Shown: positions 34,581-44,450 of the stretch, one piece after another | Layout of the letters: every line of letters starts with the position of its first letter | Position numbering within the stretch: the stretch's first letter is position 1 | Assembly (NCBI RefSeq): GCF_050624435.1 | Contig: NC_134542.1 | Location: 13,847,497 to 13,911,496, forward strand | Source: Tenrec ecaudatus | Lineage: Eukaryota > Chordata > Mammalia > Afrosoricida > Tenrecidae | Length of the DNA: 64,000 bases | Direction: 5' to 3' | Notes under the pieces: model-generated | What the model was told of the DNA's origin: nothing | Database searches by the model: none | Seen by the model: the letters and a program-made list of their open reading frames with translations, nothing else | Made by a program: the position numbers and the translations under genes

Positions 34581-35668
34581 TTGTATTTTATGAGACTTGC
34601 TGCAGGGATAGGTCTCTGAGGACGTCTTCAGCTTCCATTACATCCGCTTAACCAGCTCATTTGTTAGATTGCCACCCAGGAGCTGGGAACGGACAGCTAG
34701 AACCTAGGCATCTTGGCCAAGTTTATGAAAAATAAGTTCCATCTTCCCAGACACTGGGAGTGCACACTGCGGACGTCCCTGCACAGTTTTCAAATCTGTT
34801 TCCCAGAAGCAGCATGTGGCCCACAGCTGAGCAGCTGACCAGTGTGGTGGGTGCGCAAGAGCGACAGGGACTGGCAGCAGCTACCTGGAGGGCCACTATT
34901 GCAGCTTGTTCATCGAGAATTAATTTTTCAGAGGCTGTTGGCCGGAAATGAGATTGGTGCCGTTCCACCCTCCCTGTTCTTTGACACTTTGGCTGCCCTC
35001 AGATTAACGACATCTTTTAAAGCTTGACCGATGGGACAGCAGTGGGAGGAAAAACCATGTTTTCAGAATTTGATGGAAGGCTGAAACAACGGAGAAGTCT
35101 TTTCCTATAGAAGGACTTAAACCAGCCACCTTTGACAAAATGCTCTGATTTAATATCTTTGTCTCAGGGCTGTAATTTTTCTCCCCAGATTATGAGAGTT
35201 ATTTCCAGAATTGCAAAGGCTGGACCAGGAACTGTGGCTTAGTTGGAGGTGCCAGAGTGCAGTTGAGCCTCTAAGCTGACTGAAAGGAGAAAGCAGGGGA
35301 TGCAGACGGAGGGCGGAGAACCTTAACTCTTCACATGCCAATATGTGCGGTGAGCTAAGGTGAGCTAAAAAGAAAAAAAGAAAAAGGCCTTTCTAAAAGT
35401 CTGTAAGGCGTTTAGAAAACGACTCTCATGAGTCTGGGCGAATTTATTTAAAATATTAAATTGCTGAGTTCCTGATGGCAATTTAGAAAACATTTAAAAA
35501 ATAAACTATGCATTTCTTGATGTAAAAAAGCGTAGGCATGCTGAAGCCCAATGATTCGGATTGTGGTTTAAACTGATACAGTCATATCAGTGCTTTTGGG
35601 AACTGGATGGCTTTAAATGTCATGATTTGACCGCTCAGGAAATTCACGTATGAAATTAACATTAAGGT
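34581..35668. other. unassigned sequence
   Basis: No recognised repeat. 35390-35660 is AT-rich and repeat-free. Confidence 0.35.
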
Positions 35669-35835
35669 GAGTCTGGTGGAACAACAGCCAAGCCCTCACT
35701 TGCCAGCCAAAGGGTTGTTGGTTTGAATCCACTAAACAGCTCCAAGGGACAGAGACCTGGTAACCTGCTTCAGTATAGGTTACGGTCTAGAAAACTCCAT
35801 GGGGCGGTTTCATTCTGCAGCATGAGGTGCCCATG
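35669..35835 (+). mobile_element. SINE (older subfamily)
   Basis: 'gtctggtggaacaacagccaagccctcacttgccagccaaagggttgttggtttgaatccac', then 'cctgcttcagtataggttacggtctagaaaactccatggggcggtt'. Confidence 0.75.
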
Positions 35836-36204
35836 GGCCCAGATTAACCATTTCTTTTCATCAAAACAGTATTTTAAATTTACAAAATATAAAGCCAAGC
35901 TCTGTTAAGAGTTGAGTTGCCTGTTCTAAGAAGAACTGCATTTAGGAAAGCATGTTTGTGCACACTATTTTTTAGGAGCGCTGCAATCAGAAGAGCAAAT
36001 GGTTTTAAAATTGGTCTCAAGAGCATATTAGAATGTTCTGCATACAATTTCATGTCTACAGATATTTTTTCCCTGAAGATGCTTCAGTGTACGATTTGAC
36101 AACCCACCAAAGAGTGCTCGCTAAATACATGTCCTCAACTAGAATTTTCTTTGCTTTCTCCTTACAAAGAAGAGTGAGGCCAGGTCCCCCAGGTCCCAGA
36201 GAGG
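35836..36204. other. unassigned sequence
   Basis: No recognised repeat or gene. Confidence 0.35.
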
Positions 36205-36310
36205 CAGGGTAGTGTCATGGTTTGCAAGAGGACTTCTTAGTTCTTGGACTCAGTCACTTTTTGGGCTGGGAGACCTTGGGCAAGTTACTTAGCTTTTCTG
36301 TTAGTCCTTA
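36205..36310 (+). mobile_element. MIR fragment
   Basis: 'ttgcaagaggacttcttagttcttggactcagtcact' then 'gggctgggagaccttgggcaagttacttagcttttctgt', the conserved MIR centre. Confidence 0.85.
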
Positions 36311-36324
36311 GTGGGTAATTGTGC

Positions 36325-37235
36325 TCATGTGGATTTGTACATGGATCAAGGGGCAGTTGTGTGAACAGAACAAGGGACGACTGCACGATTAAAATCAGGG
36401 TTACATCCTCTCACCATACTTGTTCAGTGTGTATGCTGAGCGAGCAATCTGCGAAATGACTCTATGAAGGAGAATGTGAAACCAGGCAGGATTGGTGCAA
36501 GGTCTGTTAACAGCCCGGGAGATGCAGATGACACCACCTTGCTTGCCGAAAGTGAGGACGAGAAGCCCTTACTGATGAAGGTCAAGGATGGCAGCCTTCA
36601 GTGTGGATCACAGCTCAATGTGAAGAACACCAAACTCTTCACAGTTGGACCGATAGGCAACATCGTGACAAATGGAGACAAGCTTGAAGCCCTTAAGGAT
36701 TTTTTCCTGCTTGGATCCATCATCAATGTTCATGGAAGCAGCGGGCAAGACACCAAAAGATGTTTTGCAACGGAGAAATCTACACAAGACCTCTTTGAGA
36801 GTATTGAAAAGCCAGGATATTACTTTGAGGACTAAAGGATACCCGACCTAATCAAAAGTATTTTCAATGGCCTCATATGCATGTGGAAGTTGGACACAGA
36901 ATAAGAAAGATCCAAGAAGAATTTGAACTGAGGTGTTGGTGCAGAATATTGAAAGTGCTCTGGACTGCCACAAACACAAACCTGTCTGTGCTGGATGGAG
37001 GACAGCCAGACTTCATCTCACCTACTTTGGACATGTTGTCGGGAAAACCAGCCCCTGGATTGAATGGGCAGCAAAAGAGGGAAGACTCCCAAGGAGATGG
37101 CTTGACAGAGTGGCTGCGACAGTGGGCGCAAGCATAGATATAGCTGTGAAGATGGGGCAGGACTGGGCAGTGATTCATTCTGTTCTACATAGGGTCACTG
37201 TGGGCAGGGGCCAACTTGATGGCACCTAACAACAA
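36325..37235 (+). mobile_element. RTE/BovB-like LINE 3' third
   Basis: Starts in the reverse-transcriptase region ('gtggatttgtacatggatcaaggggcag') and ends at the true 3' end 'gggtcactgtgggcaggggccaacttgatggcacctaacaacaacaa'. An open stretch of 123 codons (36464-36835) carries the RT catalytic box as DADDTTLLAES, so the tyrosine of the usual YADD is replaced by Asp while both metal-binding Asp remain. Upstream is out of frame and truncated, so it is dead. Confidence 0.92.
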
Positions 37236-37252
37236 CAATAGAATCTTCTTTC

Positions 37253-37385
37253 AGGAGCCTTGGTGATGTAACAGGTAAGCACTTGGTTGCTACCCCCAAA
37301 CTGTCTGTCTACACCAAGCAGTAGCTTCAATAGAGAAAAGACCTGGTGATCTGGTTCCATAACCGTACCCCCAACCCCTCCCCCC
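37253..37385 (+). mobile_element. SINE, tail missing
   Basis: 'aggagccttggtgatgtaacaggtaagcacttggttgctacc' and 'tagagaaaagacctggtgatctggttcc'. The expected tail is cut off where the next SINE begins. Confidence 0.75.
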
Positions 37386-37388
37386 GCA

Positions 37389-37599
37389 AACAAAACCAAA
37401 CTCACTGCCACTGAGTTGATCCCGACTCTCAGTGACGCTATAGGACAAAGAAGAACAGCTGCGTAGGGTTCGCAAGACTGTAAATCTTGATGGAAACGGA
37501 TCCCCTCATCTTTCTGCCTGAGAGCAGCTGATGGGGTTCACTGGTTCACCTTGTAGTTAGCGACCCAACCTGTAACCCACTCTACCACCAGGGACCCCT
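37389..37599 (-). mobile_element. AfroSINE-like SINE, full length
   Basis: 'aaaaccaaactcactgccactgagttgatcccgactctcagtgacgctataggac' to 'agttagcgacccaacctgtaacccactctaccaccagggaccc'. It abuts the truncated SINE in inverted orientation. Confidence 0.92.
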
Positions 37600-37900
37600 G
37601 TAGCCTTTCCTTTCCATAGCCTTAGACACCCTGTGGGGGAATCCGCTCGCCCCTTCAGTGTTGCCTGAGTCCTAAGGGACTGGGCAGCACACCTCTGTAA
37701 CAGACCTCTCCTTCATGGCTTGCTGGAGAATTAAAAAGTCCTATCAAGCTTTCGAATTGCTTTTCTTTTGTACGTAGTAGACACAAACAACCATTACTGT
37801 TAACACTGGAGAGCTCTCTTTGAAAAGAACGGCGTGGAGTAAAAGCACCGAGTTGAGAAACCAAATCCTTAGCTTCTTAATGTCTTCAGAGCCCACGAGG

Positions 37901-38088
37901 AGAGCCTGGTGGTGCAGCAATGCAGCCTCAGGCTGCTGAGAGGTTGGCCCTTCGCCCCTCCCCCAGGGACAACGCGGGAGAAAGACCTGCTAGCTTGTTG
38001 ACAACCGAGAACACTATCGGCCAGTTCTGTTTGTGTCACCATAGGGTTGCTATGAGTCAAAACCGATTCAATTTCAGGATGATGACAA
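37901..38088 (+). mobile_element. AfroSINE-like SINE
   Basis: 'agagcctggtggtgcagcaatgcagcctcaggctgctgagaggttggccctt' to 'tagggttgctatgagtcaaaaccgattcaatttcaggatgatgac'. Confidence 0.88.
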
Positions 38089-38832
38089 TCACAGGCTATG
38101 ACAATAGAGTCATTTTCAGCGAGCAGTGAAAATTGTGCACATAATTAACTAATCGATCTTCGCTTCAGTGCCCTGGCTTAAGGGTTCAGACCTCAAATAA
38201 AACCAAGAGACCAAGGAGGGGAAGACAAGGCCAGAGGACGAGTATGGAGCATGTGCGAAGGCACTTACTTGAAAGGAGCATTGTCTTCAGGGGCCTGGCT
38301 GGCGACTGTCCACACTAGTTGATGTCAGTGTGAAATCAGACCCCATTGTGGGTCTATCAGATGCCTGTCTTTCCAACTCACCAGATTGCTATCAACCTCA
38401 CAGAGGCGACTCCGGTTCCTTTTTGTCTGGTCACTTCCTTTCCCGAGTGCCTGTAAGAACCACCCACTCGGATGTTTCTCAGGATTCTGGGTTTTTAGGT
38501 CGACCAGAAACCCCAGGGAACGCCTGGAAAAGGGAAACACAAAGCAGTTCCATTGTGCAGGAGCGGGATGACATCAACTCCGCTGCTGCTGTGGGGGTAG
38601 CGGAGGCGACTGTGCCCAGAGCGCGTGGGATCCCGGTCTCCTCTGTCCACGGATCCACTAGCAACCAGTAACACAGGTCAGTCTGATGGAGAGCTTCGCT
38701 CCTGAATAGCTGGTCCTGCTAAGGGGGGTTGGATGGTTTAAGGAAGCACGGCCGTGCCTAGTCCTTGGTTGATTTCAGAGGACGGAGCAGTGGGCATTCA
38801 ATGTTTTTTTTTTTTCTCTTTGTCATCCTCAG
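38089..38832 (+). other. sequence before FAM124B coding exon 1, with acceptor site
   Basis: The last bases before 38833 are a T-run (38806-38815), 'ctctttgtcatcctc' and AG at 38831-38832: a strong polypyrimidine tract and acceptor. This shows that the coding exon is preceded by an intron and so by a 5' noncoding exon upstream. The ORFs at 38330-38671 on both strands are unsupported. Confidence 0.75.
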
Positions 38833-38843
38833 GCAAGTCCACA

Positions 38844-39578
38844 ATGGGGGAGAGACAGGAGCCCCTGGCCATGACAGTCCACCTCCTAGCCAATTCTGGG
38901 CATGGCTCGCTTCTGCAGCGAACCCTGGCCCAGCTCCTGGATGGCATTTTCCCAGAGACCTGCCTCTTTCTGGTGTCAGAGAGGGTTAGCCCTCTGAAGT
39001 CCTATGAAAAGAAATACCACCCCAAGCGTTCCCGCTTCCCAGGGATGTCTGTTTTGCTCTTTCTACACGAAAGCCTTGGTGAGCAGCGCATAGTTCGAGT
39101 TCTCAACTCTCTCCGGCATTCACCTTGGCAGTACTATCCTACCCAGAACGCCCAGGGAAGACTCCATTCCTCCTTTCTCGCCAATCAGGAGTTTTACAGT
39201 CTGGACAACCAGATGCCTGTCTGGGGAGTGAGGCAGGTGCACTGTGGCTCCGAGATCCTGCGGGTGACACTCTACTGTAGCTTTGACAACTACGAAGATG
39301 CCATCCGGCTCTATGGGATGATCTTGCAGAAAGAAGCCACTTTGCACAAGAGCACCTTCTGTTTCTTTGGGCTCCGCTCCACCGCAGGCTTTACGCTGCA
39401 GCTCGCCCTGAAGCAGCTGCCCCTCGGGATGTCAGTGGACCCCAAAGAGTCTGCAGTGCTGCAGTTCAGGGTTCAAGAGATCGGCCAGCTCGTGCCTCTC
39501 CTGCCCCATCCGTGCGTCCCCATCAGCAGCACCAGGTGGCAAACTCAGGACTGCGATGGGAACACCATTCTGCTGCAG
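38844..39578 (+). CDS. FAM124B: FAM124B, coding exon 1
   Basis: Encodes residues 1-245 of FAM124B. I recognise it by the N terminus (LAMTVHLLANSGHGSLLQRT), the block GMSVLLFLHES at residues 67-77, WGVRQVHCGSEILRVTLYC at 127-145 and ISSTRWQTQD at 227-236, all close to the human protein as I know it. This exon holds essentially all of the FAM124 family domain. ATG at 38844 lies 11 bp inside the exon after the acceptor AG at 38831-38832; in-frame codons further upstream are intronic. The exon ends CTGCTGCAG/GTACTT at 39578/39579, phase 0. There is no stop or frameshift. Human FAM124B is reported as a nuclear protein that associates with CHD7 and CHD8; its molecular activity is not known. Retention of the intron would add 24 codons and stop at 39653. 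A paralogue assignment to FAM124A is unlikely given the match. Confidence 0.95.
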
Positions 39579-39653
39579 GTACTTCCGCTCTGTCGCTGGG
39601 AATATGGCAAAGCACCTAGACCCGTGCAGTTTTATGTCAGAGATGTCTACTGA
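39579..39653 (+). other. possible FAM124B read-through C terminus
   Basis: If the donor at 39579 is not used, translation continues for 24 residues ending in VQFYVRDVY and stops at 39651-39653, giving 269 residues. A shorter human isoform with an alternative C terminus exists as far as I recall. Whether this one is made in this species cannot be seen. Confidence 0.35.
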
Positions 39654-39997
39654 GAGATGGAGTTACCCTCGTGGGTTTCAACGTGGGCTGCCCAGTAGAA
39701 CTCCCCAGGGGAGCTTTCGAAAACTCCCATTTCAGCCTGTGCTCCAGACCATTATAATCTCGGGGGTGGAGGTGGTGGGGATGGTGTTAGGGGGAGGTGA
39801 CGCATGCACGGGGATTTAGCAAAAGAAACTTTTTCTAAATATGTGGTGGGTTGAGTGAAACTGATGTATACATATAAATATTTTGAAAACCTTATCACAT
39901 AGAGAAGGAGATTCAAATGTGGGAAGTGAGTAGTTTGTAGTCGTATCAAACAGTCCTCTTTGTCTCAGATTTTTCTGTGACATTCTCTGCCTAGAAC

Positions 39998-40177
39998 AGT
40001 AGCCCGCGTGGTGCAGTGGTTATGTGTTGGGCAGAGGTCGGCAGGGTCGGCAGTTTGAAACCACCAGCAGCTCTGTGGGAGAGAGACTGGGCTTTCAACT
40101 CCTGTAAACAGTTGCAGTCTCAGAAACCCACAGGGGGTGGGGGGGGGCTACACTGAGTCAGCATTGATTTGAGAGGA
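39998..40177 (+). mobile_element. AfroSINE-like SINE
   Basis: 'agcccgcgtggtgcagtggttatgtgttgggcagaggtcggcagg', 'ccaccagcagctctgtgggagagagactgggc', 'cagtctcagaaacccacagggggtgg'. A duplicated 'gtcggcagg' word sits at the head. Confidence 0.92.
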
Positions 40178-40644
40178 AACTTACTGCTCAGATCAGATCA
40201 GACCCAGCCAGTGGCCTTGGGCTTGGCTTTGGCTGAGCGCTAGAGTAGAAATGTGTCCTCAAGGGTTGTGGATGGTTGTTATTTTGGAAGTAGATCCCAG
40301 GTGTTTCTTTTGATGTGTCTCTGGTGTTTTCGAACTTTTCCGCTGTGCCCACATACTTTACCTAGTAGTCTTTGAGGTGAGGGATATTATAAGCTCTTTC
40401 CATCTGACCCAGGAAGTTGAATTTGTAGTGAAGTTTGGGAATGTCAAGTTGTAGTCTTGTTGCCTTCATGTTTGAGCACCTGTATCCCACTTTGAAAGTT
40501 TCCATGGAAATCAAATCAGACGGCTAACTTGTCTTCAAAAGACCATCGTATTATTAAGGCTTTCTTTTGCAACCAGGCGGTGAAAGTGGGACAAGCAGGT
40601 ATACATTTAATCAAGTTGTCATCTCTTGTCTGTATTAGTGGCAG

Positions 40645-40760
40645 TTGCCACTTGGTGGCTGTGTGACCTTGGACTTTAGTTTCTTCATTAGCATAATAGG
40701 TATAATAAGACTATCTTCGTATAGGCTTGCTATTGGCACTTACCGACTTGACTCTTATGA
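40645..40760 (+). mobile_element. MIR fragment
   Basis: 'cacttggtggctgtgtgaccttggactttagtttcttcattagcataataggtataataaga'. Confidence 0.85.
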
Positions 40761-40825
40761 AGTGTTTTTTAGTGCAGAACTCAGTTTTAGCCACTATAGT
40801 TTACATTATAGCCTCTAAGTATTTT

Positions 40826-41017
40826 GGAGGCTTTGGGTGGCACAGATATTAAGCACTATTAGCTAGAAGGTTGGTGGTTCAAACTCACCCAGATGTGCCT
40901 AGGAAGAAAGTCCTGGCAATCTGTTTCTGACAGTCAAACCCCTGTGGAGTATTTGTACTCTGCCCACGTGGCGTTGCCATGAGTTGGAACTGACTTGATG
41001 TCAACTAACCAGAACAA
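40826..41017 (+). mobile_element. SINE (older subfamily), full length
   Basis: 'ggaggctttgggtggcacagatattaagcactattagctagaaggttggtggttcaaactcaccc', 'gcctaggaagaaagtcctggcaatctg', 'gcgttgccatgagttggaactgacttgatgtcaac'. Confidence 0.9.
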
Positions 41018-41034
41018 TATGTATTTTAATTTGG

Positions 41035-41165
41035 TTCTTTAATCTTCACAATAACCTAGGAAGTCACTCCCCCACCCCTCCTCTATTTTCAGATAAGAAA
41101 ACTGAAGTATAAAGGGTTCAGGTACTTATGCCCAAATAGCTACAGATGTCTATCAGGCTCCAAAA
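41035..41165 (+). mobile_element. MIR fragment
   Basis: 'taatcttcacaataacctaggaagtcac' then 'ttttcagataagaaaactgaagtataaagggttcaggtac'. Confidence 0.75.
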
Positions 41166-42068
41166 CCAATGTTTATCCAATAAACCCCAGTATTCTGTGG
41201 ATATGAATGTGTGTGCATGTGGGTTTAGACAGGGAGATAGACGCGAAAACCTAGCCCCTGTACGTGTTGCTTCTATCCTTGAGAAGTGGCCTAAGGCAGG
41301 TTGGCTGGAGTAATAACAGACTCGGAGGTGAGTTGTCTGCCCTTTTGGTTAGTGTTGTGGTGCTCAGCTTTGACTTCTTGGTGTTAAATAAAATCACACC
41401 CATTCTATATGATTTGCCTTCTTGGACGCACACATTCCCTTTAGAAACCAATCTGTTAGCTGCCAGTGACGGGAGGGGCTCTCTTCCAAGGCATTTCAAG
41501 TTTCTCCTTTTGGATTTCAAATCAGGCTCACTGTCTCCAGAATTTCAAACCAACCCCATTCCCAAACCAAAGTTGACCATGTGTAGGCAGTAGAGGGACA
41601 TTCCAAACCATTGCTATTTTAAAGGTTAAACTGATACCCTTTGAAACACAGCTGAAACGCAGCTTCTGAAACACAGCTACTGACTGGCCGTTGCTTTAGA
41701 GAGTTGAATCAGATTTGGGAAGGGCAGAGTAGCTCTTTTAGCATAAAGAACACTTCAGGAGTAATATATGTTTTTCTTTCCCTAGGAGTCTGGCCACCTC
41801 TCCGGGTTTCTATGGGATAGAGTGTTTAGTCCTTTTTCCTAATAGATTTCCTGAAGCCACCACCCTTCCTGGTCTGTTGGAAAGCTCTCCAAATTGTAGC
41901 TGTTCCTGCCTCCCTCCCTCCCCAAACACTGGGCGTGGTGGTCTTCCCATCAGTCAGTCTAGGTTTTTGCAAATAAAATGGAAGATTATCTTCAGGCAAC
42001 ACGTACTTCTGCCCCCACGTCCTAAAAGTCAGTGAGGGAAACAAAAAGGCTTCGCAGCCTTCTCAGGC

Positions 42069-42400
42069 AGGTCCCTGGTGGTCACACTGCCTTGTTAGCC
42101 TCAAGGTCGGCGGCTTGAACCCACCACTGGTGCTGTTGCAGAAGGCCCTGCAATTTGCTTCGAAAAAGATGACCCCCAACCAGGCTCACGGCCATCGGGT
42201 CCATTCTGCCTGATAGTGACCCTGAAGGACACGGTAGACCTGTCCCTGTGGGTTTCCACGACAGCAACTCATGACTGGTGGTTAGCAACCCAATGCATAT
42301 GCGCTCAGAGCTCCTTTCCTCCAGAAAATCCTATGGTGCAGTTCTGCTCTAACACATGGGGTCTCCAGGAGTCAGAATCAACTTGACACTTAGGGGTGGG
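42069..42400 (+). mobile_element. SINE interrupted by another SINE
   Basis: The 5' part is 42069-42165 ('tccctggtggtcacactgccttgttagcctcaaggtcggcggcttgaaccc') and the 3' part 42316-42400 ('aaaatcctatggtgcagttctgctctaacac', 'gtcagaatcaacttgacac'). The inserted copy lies between. Confidence 0.82.
42166..42315 (-). mobile_element. AfroSINE-like SINE nested in a SINE
   Basis: 'cacggccatcgggtccattctgcctgatagtgaccctgaaggac' through 'actggtggttagcaacccaatgcatatgcgctcagagctcc'. It splits the surrounding plus-strand SINE and so is the younger of the two. Confidence 0.85.
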
Positions 42401-42552
42401 CTTTCTTCCTGTGCAATGATGGCTTCCGAAGGAAAACTCAGCACAGCGTTCCTTGGAGAAGGTAGAGAAGAGGTAGGTGGTTCATCTTTAGCTTTTACGA
42501 ACCAGCCGTCTAGGTATGATTCATCACTTACCTCCTTTCCCACCTTCTAAGA

Positions 42553-42835
42553 AGTCCTAGGGGCACAATGACTAAGCACCTAGCCCTTAATGCAAAGGCT
42601 GTCAGTTTGAAGGGACTCGGTGTGCCTCTGTGGGAGGAAGACCCGCCAGTCTGCTTTTGTAAAATTGTACATGGCACACAACATGTGTCTTAAGTTGTTG
42701 GACGGCAGACTCATTTTCCCTGTCAAGTTTCACCTGATTCACAGTAAAAAGTTAAAACAGCCCCCCACCACAAGCTTTATGAGACAGGTCTACTCAGCGG
42801 TGGGTCAGAATCCACTTGATGTCACCCAACAGTCA
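42553..42835 (+). mobile_element. SINE with an internal insertion
   Basis: Head 'aagtcctaggggcacaatgactaagcacctagcccttaatgcaaaggctgtcagtttgaa' and tail 'gtctactcagcggtgggtcagaatccacttgatgtcaccc' are separated by about 120 bp of unassigned sequence. Confidence 0.65.
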
Positions 42836-43189
42836 GGGCTTAATAACCAATGTGCGTCCAGTTATCAGCTCTGCCACCCCTGACTTGACCTTGTCCTCAG
42901 ACAGGCTCCCCGGCTTGTCACCGTACTGAGGACTCCATCCTCACAGGGGCTCAGAATACCTCCTCCAACACATCTGTGGGCTTCCTTCCAATGTGGCTGT
43001 TTTCCTAAAAGAATCAGTGACTGCATTCAGAGGCTTGGGACTATGCGGGTTAGTTTAGTCCTGATATCAATGCCCTGCCTGCTGCCCTACATTGGGCCTG
43101 CAGTTAGACTCGCCTAAAGCCTGTGGTCCTCGTGGGAGAGGCTGAGGCTCCTCTGGTGAAGGGCAGAGGAGGAAGCAATGCTGGATGGT

Positions 43190-43720
43190 GCTATCATGGG
43201 TTAAATGTGTCCTCTTAAAATTCTAACCGCCGTGCTTGTAGATGTGACCCAATTTGTAAAGAAGAGGTTCCTGTTGTTTTGTTTATGAAACCATGCCAAG
43301 GAAGGTTAAATACTAAACCTAATCTCAGAATTCTGTGCTATAACAAAGGCTAGACAATACATAAAGGCACGTGCCATGGAAGACAGATGCCATGTGAGGA
43401 GTTGTCTTCAAACGAGGAAGTGCCAAGTCTCAGTGGCAAAATTCCCAAACCCAAACTCTCTGCCATCGAGTCGATTCCGACCCATAGCAACCCTATAGCA
43501 CAGAGCAGAACGGCCCCTGCAGGTTTCTGAGACTGGGACTCTTGATGGAAATGGCTTTATGCAGCAGCTGGTGGTCTCACGCTGCACCGGCAGACACCAG
43601 AAAGTAGGAGGGAGTCTAATGGAAGGGACTGTCTTAGCCAAGACAATAGATTCCTGTCCTTCAAAGCCACCCTCTCAGGGCGTTTATAGTACAGTAGCAC
43701 TAGGCAACTAAGGTCTCAAA
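43190..43720 (+). mobile_element. MLT1-type (MaLR) LTR
   Basis: 'atgggttaaatgtgtcctcttaaaattct', 'tagatgtgacccaatttgtaaagaa', 'gtgccatggaagacagatgccatgtgagga', and after the SINE 'ttcctgtccttcaaagccaccctc'. Old and diverged, with no internal viral part. Confidence 0.65.
43452..43600 (-). mobile_element. AfroSINE-like SINE inside the MLT1 LTR
   Basis: 'ctctgccatcgagtcgattccgacccatagcaaccctatagcacagagcagaacggcccctgcaggtttctgagactggga' is one of the least-diverged SINE tails in the window. Confidence 0.92.
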
Positions 43721-44068
43721 TGATTAATGTCCACCGAATGGAGTAACAGAATCACCCCACAGGTCTGGGGTAGAGGTGAGTGTGTAGAGGTTCCAGACTT
43801 AGTGGGACAAGTGGGTCCCACTTGTCTTTAAGGAGGCATTCCTGGGTCCCGCAAGGCTGCATGGAAATAACTAGACGGAGAAGGGAGTGAGCATTTCCAA
43901 ACAGAGGCAGCGGTTGATGGAAATGTGTGTTGTGGCATTTCCTTAGAAGAACATGCTCAGAAAATGGTCCAAATTTCCATGTGGCTGGAGTAAACGGATG
44001 AGGGCCAAGGGCAGAATCTAGGCAGTTGAGAAGAAACTGAATTGTCGTGAACTTGACCAGCTACTGGA

Positions 44069-44450
44069 ATGTAAGGGTGCCATGGTTAAGCTACTAACTG
44101 AAAGGTTGCTGGTTCAAACTCACTCATCGGCTCTACAAGGGAAAGGCTCGGTGCTCTGCATCCATAACGATTATTTTGGTTGTTTTGTGCTGTTGAGTTG
44201 GTCATGACTCATACCCACTCCATGCGGCAGAGTAGAACTTCCTCATAGGGTTTCCTAGGCAGTAATCTCTATGGAGTAGCACGCTAGCTCTTTCTCCCGT
44301 GCAGCAGCTGGGTGGGTTTGAACAGCCAACTTTCAATTAGCAGCCAATCATGTAACCATTGCACCACGAAGGCTCCTTCCTATACAGATTACTAGTGGAG
44401 AGGTTTTGTGCTGCCCCATGAGTTGACATCGACACCACCTGCCAACAATA
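44069..44450 (+). mobile_element. SINE interrupted by another SINE
   Basis: 5' part 44069-44175 ('gggtgccatggttaagctactaactgaaaggttgctggttcaaactcac') and 3' part 44375-44450 ('gaggttttgtgctgccccatgagttgacatcgacacc'). Confidence 0.8.
44176..44374 (-). mobile_element. SINE nested in a SINE
   Basis: 'tgctgttgagttggtcatgactcatacccactccatgcggcagagtagaac' to 'tcaattagcagccaatcatgtaaccattgcaccacgaaggctcc', full length in reverse. Confidence 0.88.

Noticed and set aside
36464..36835. 123-codon ORF as a gene
   Set aside because: Part of the RTE reverse transcriptase (RT box DADD) with truncation upstream; a transposon relic.
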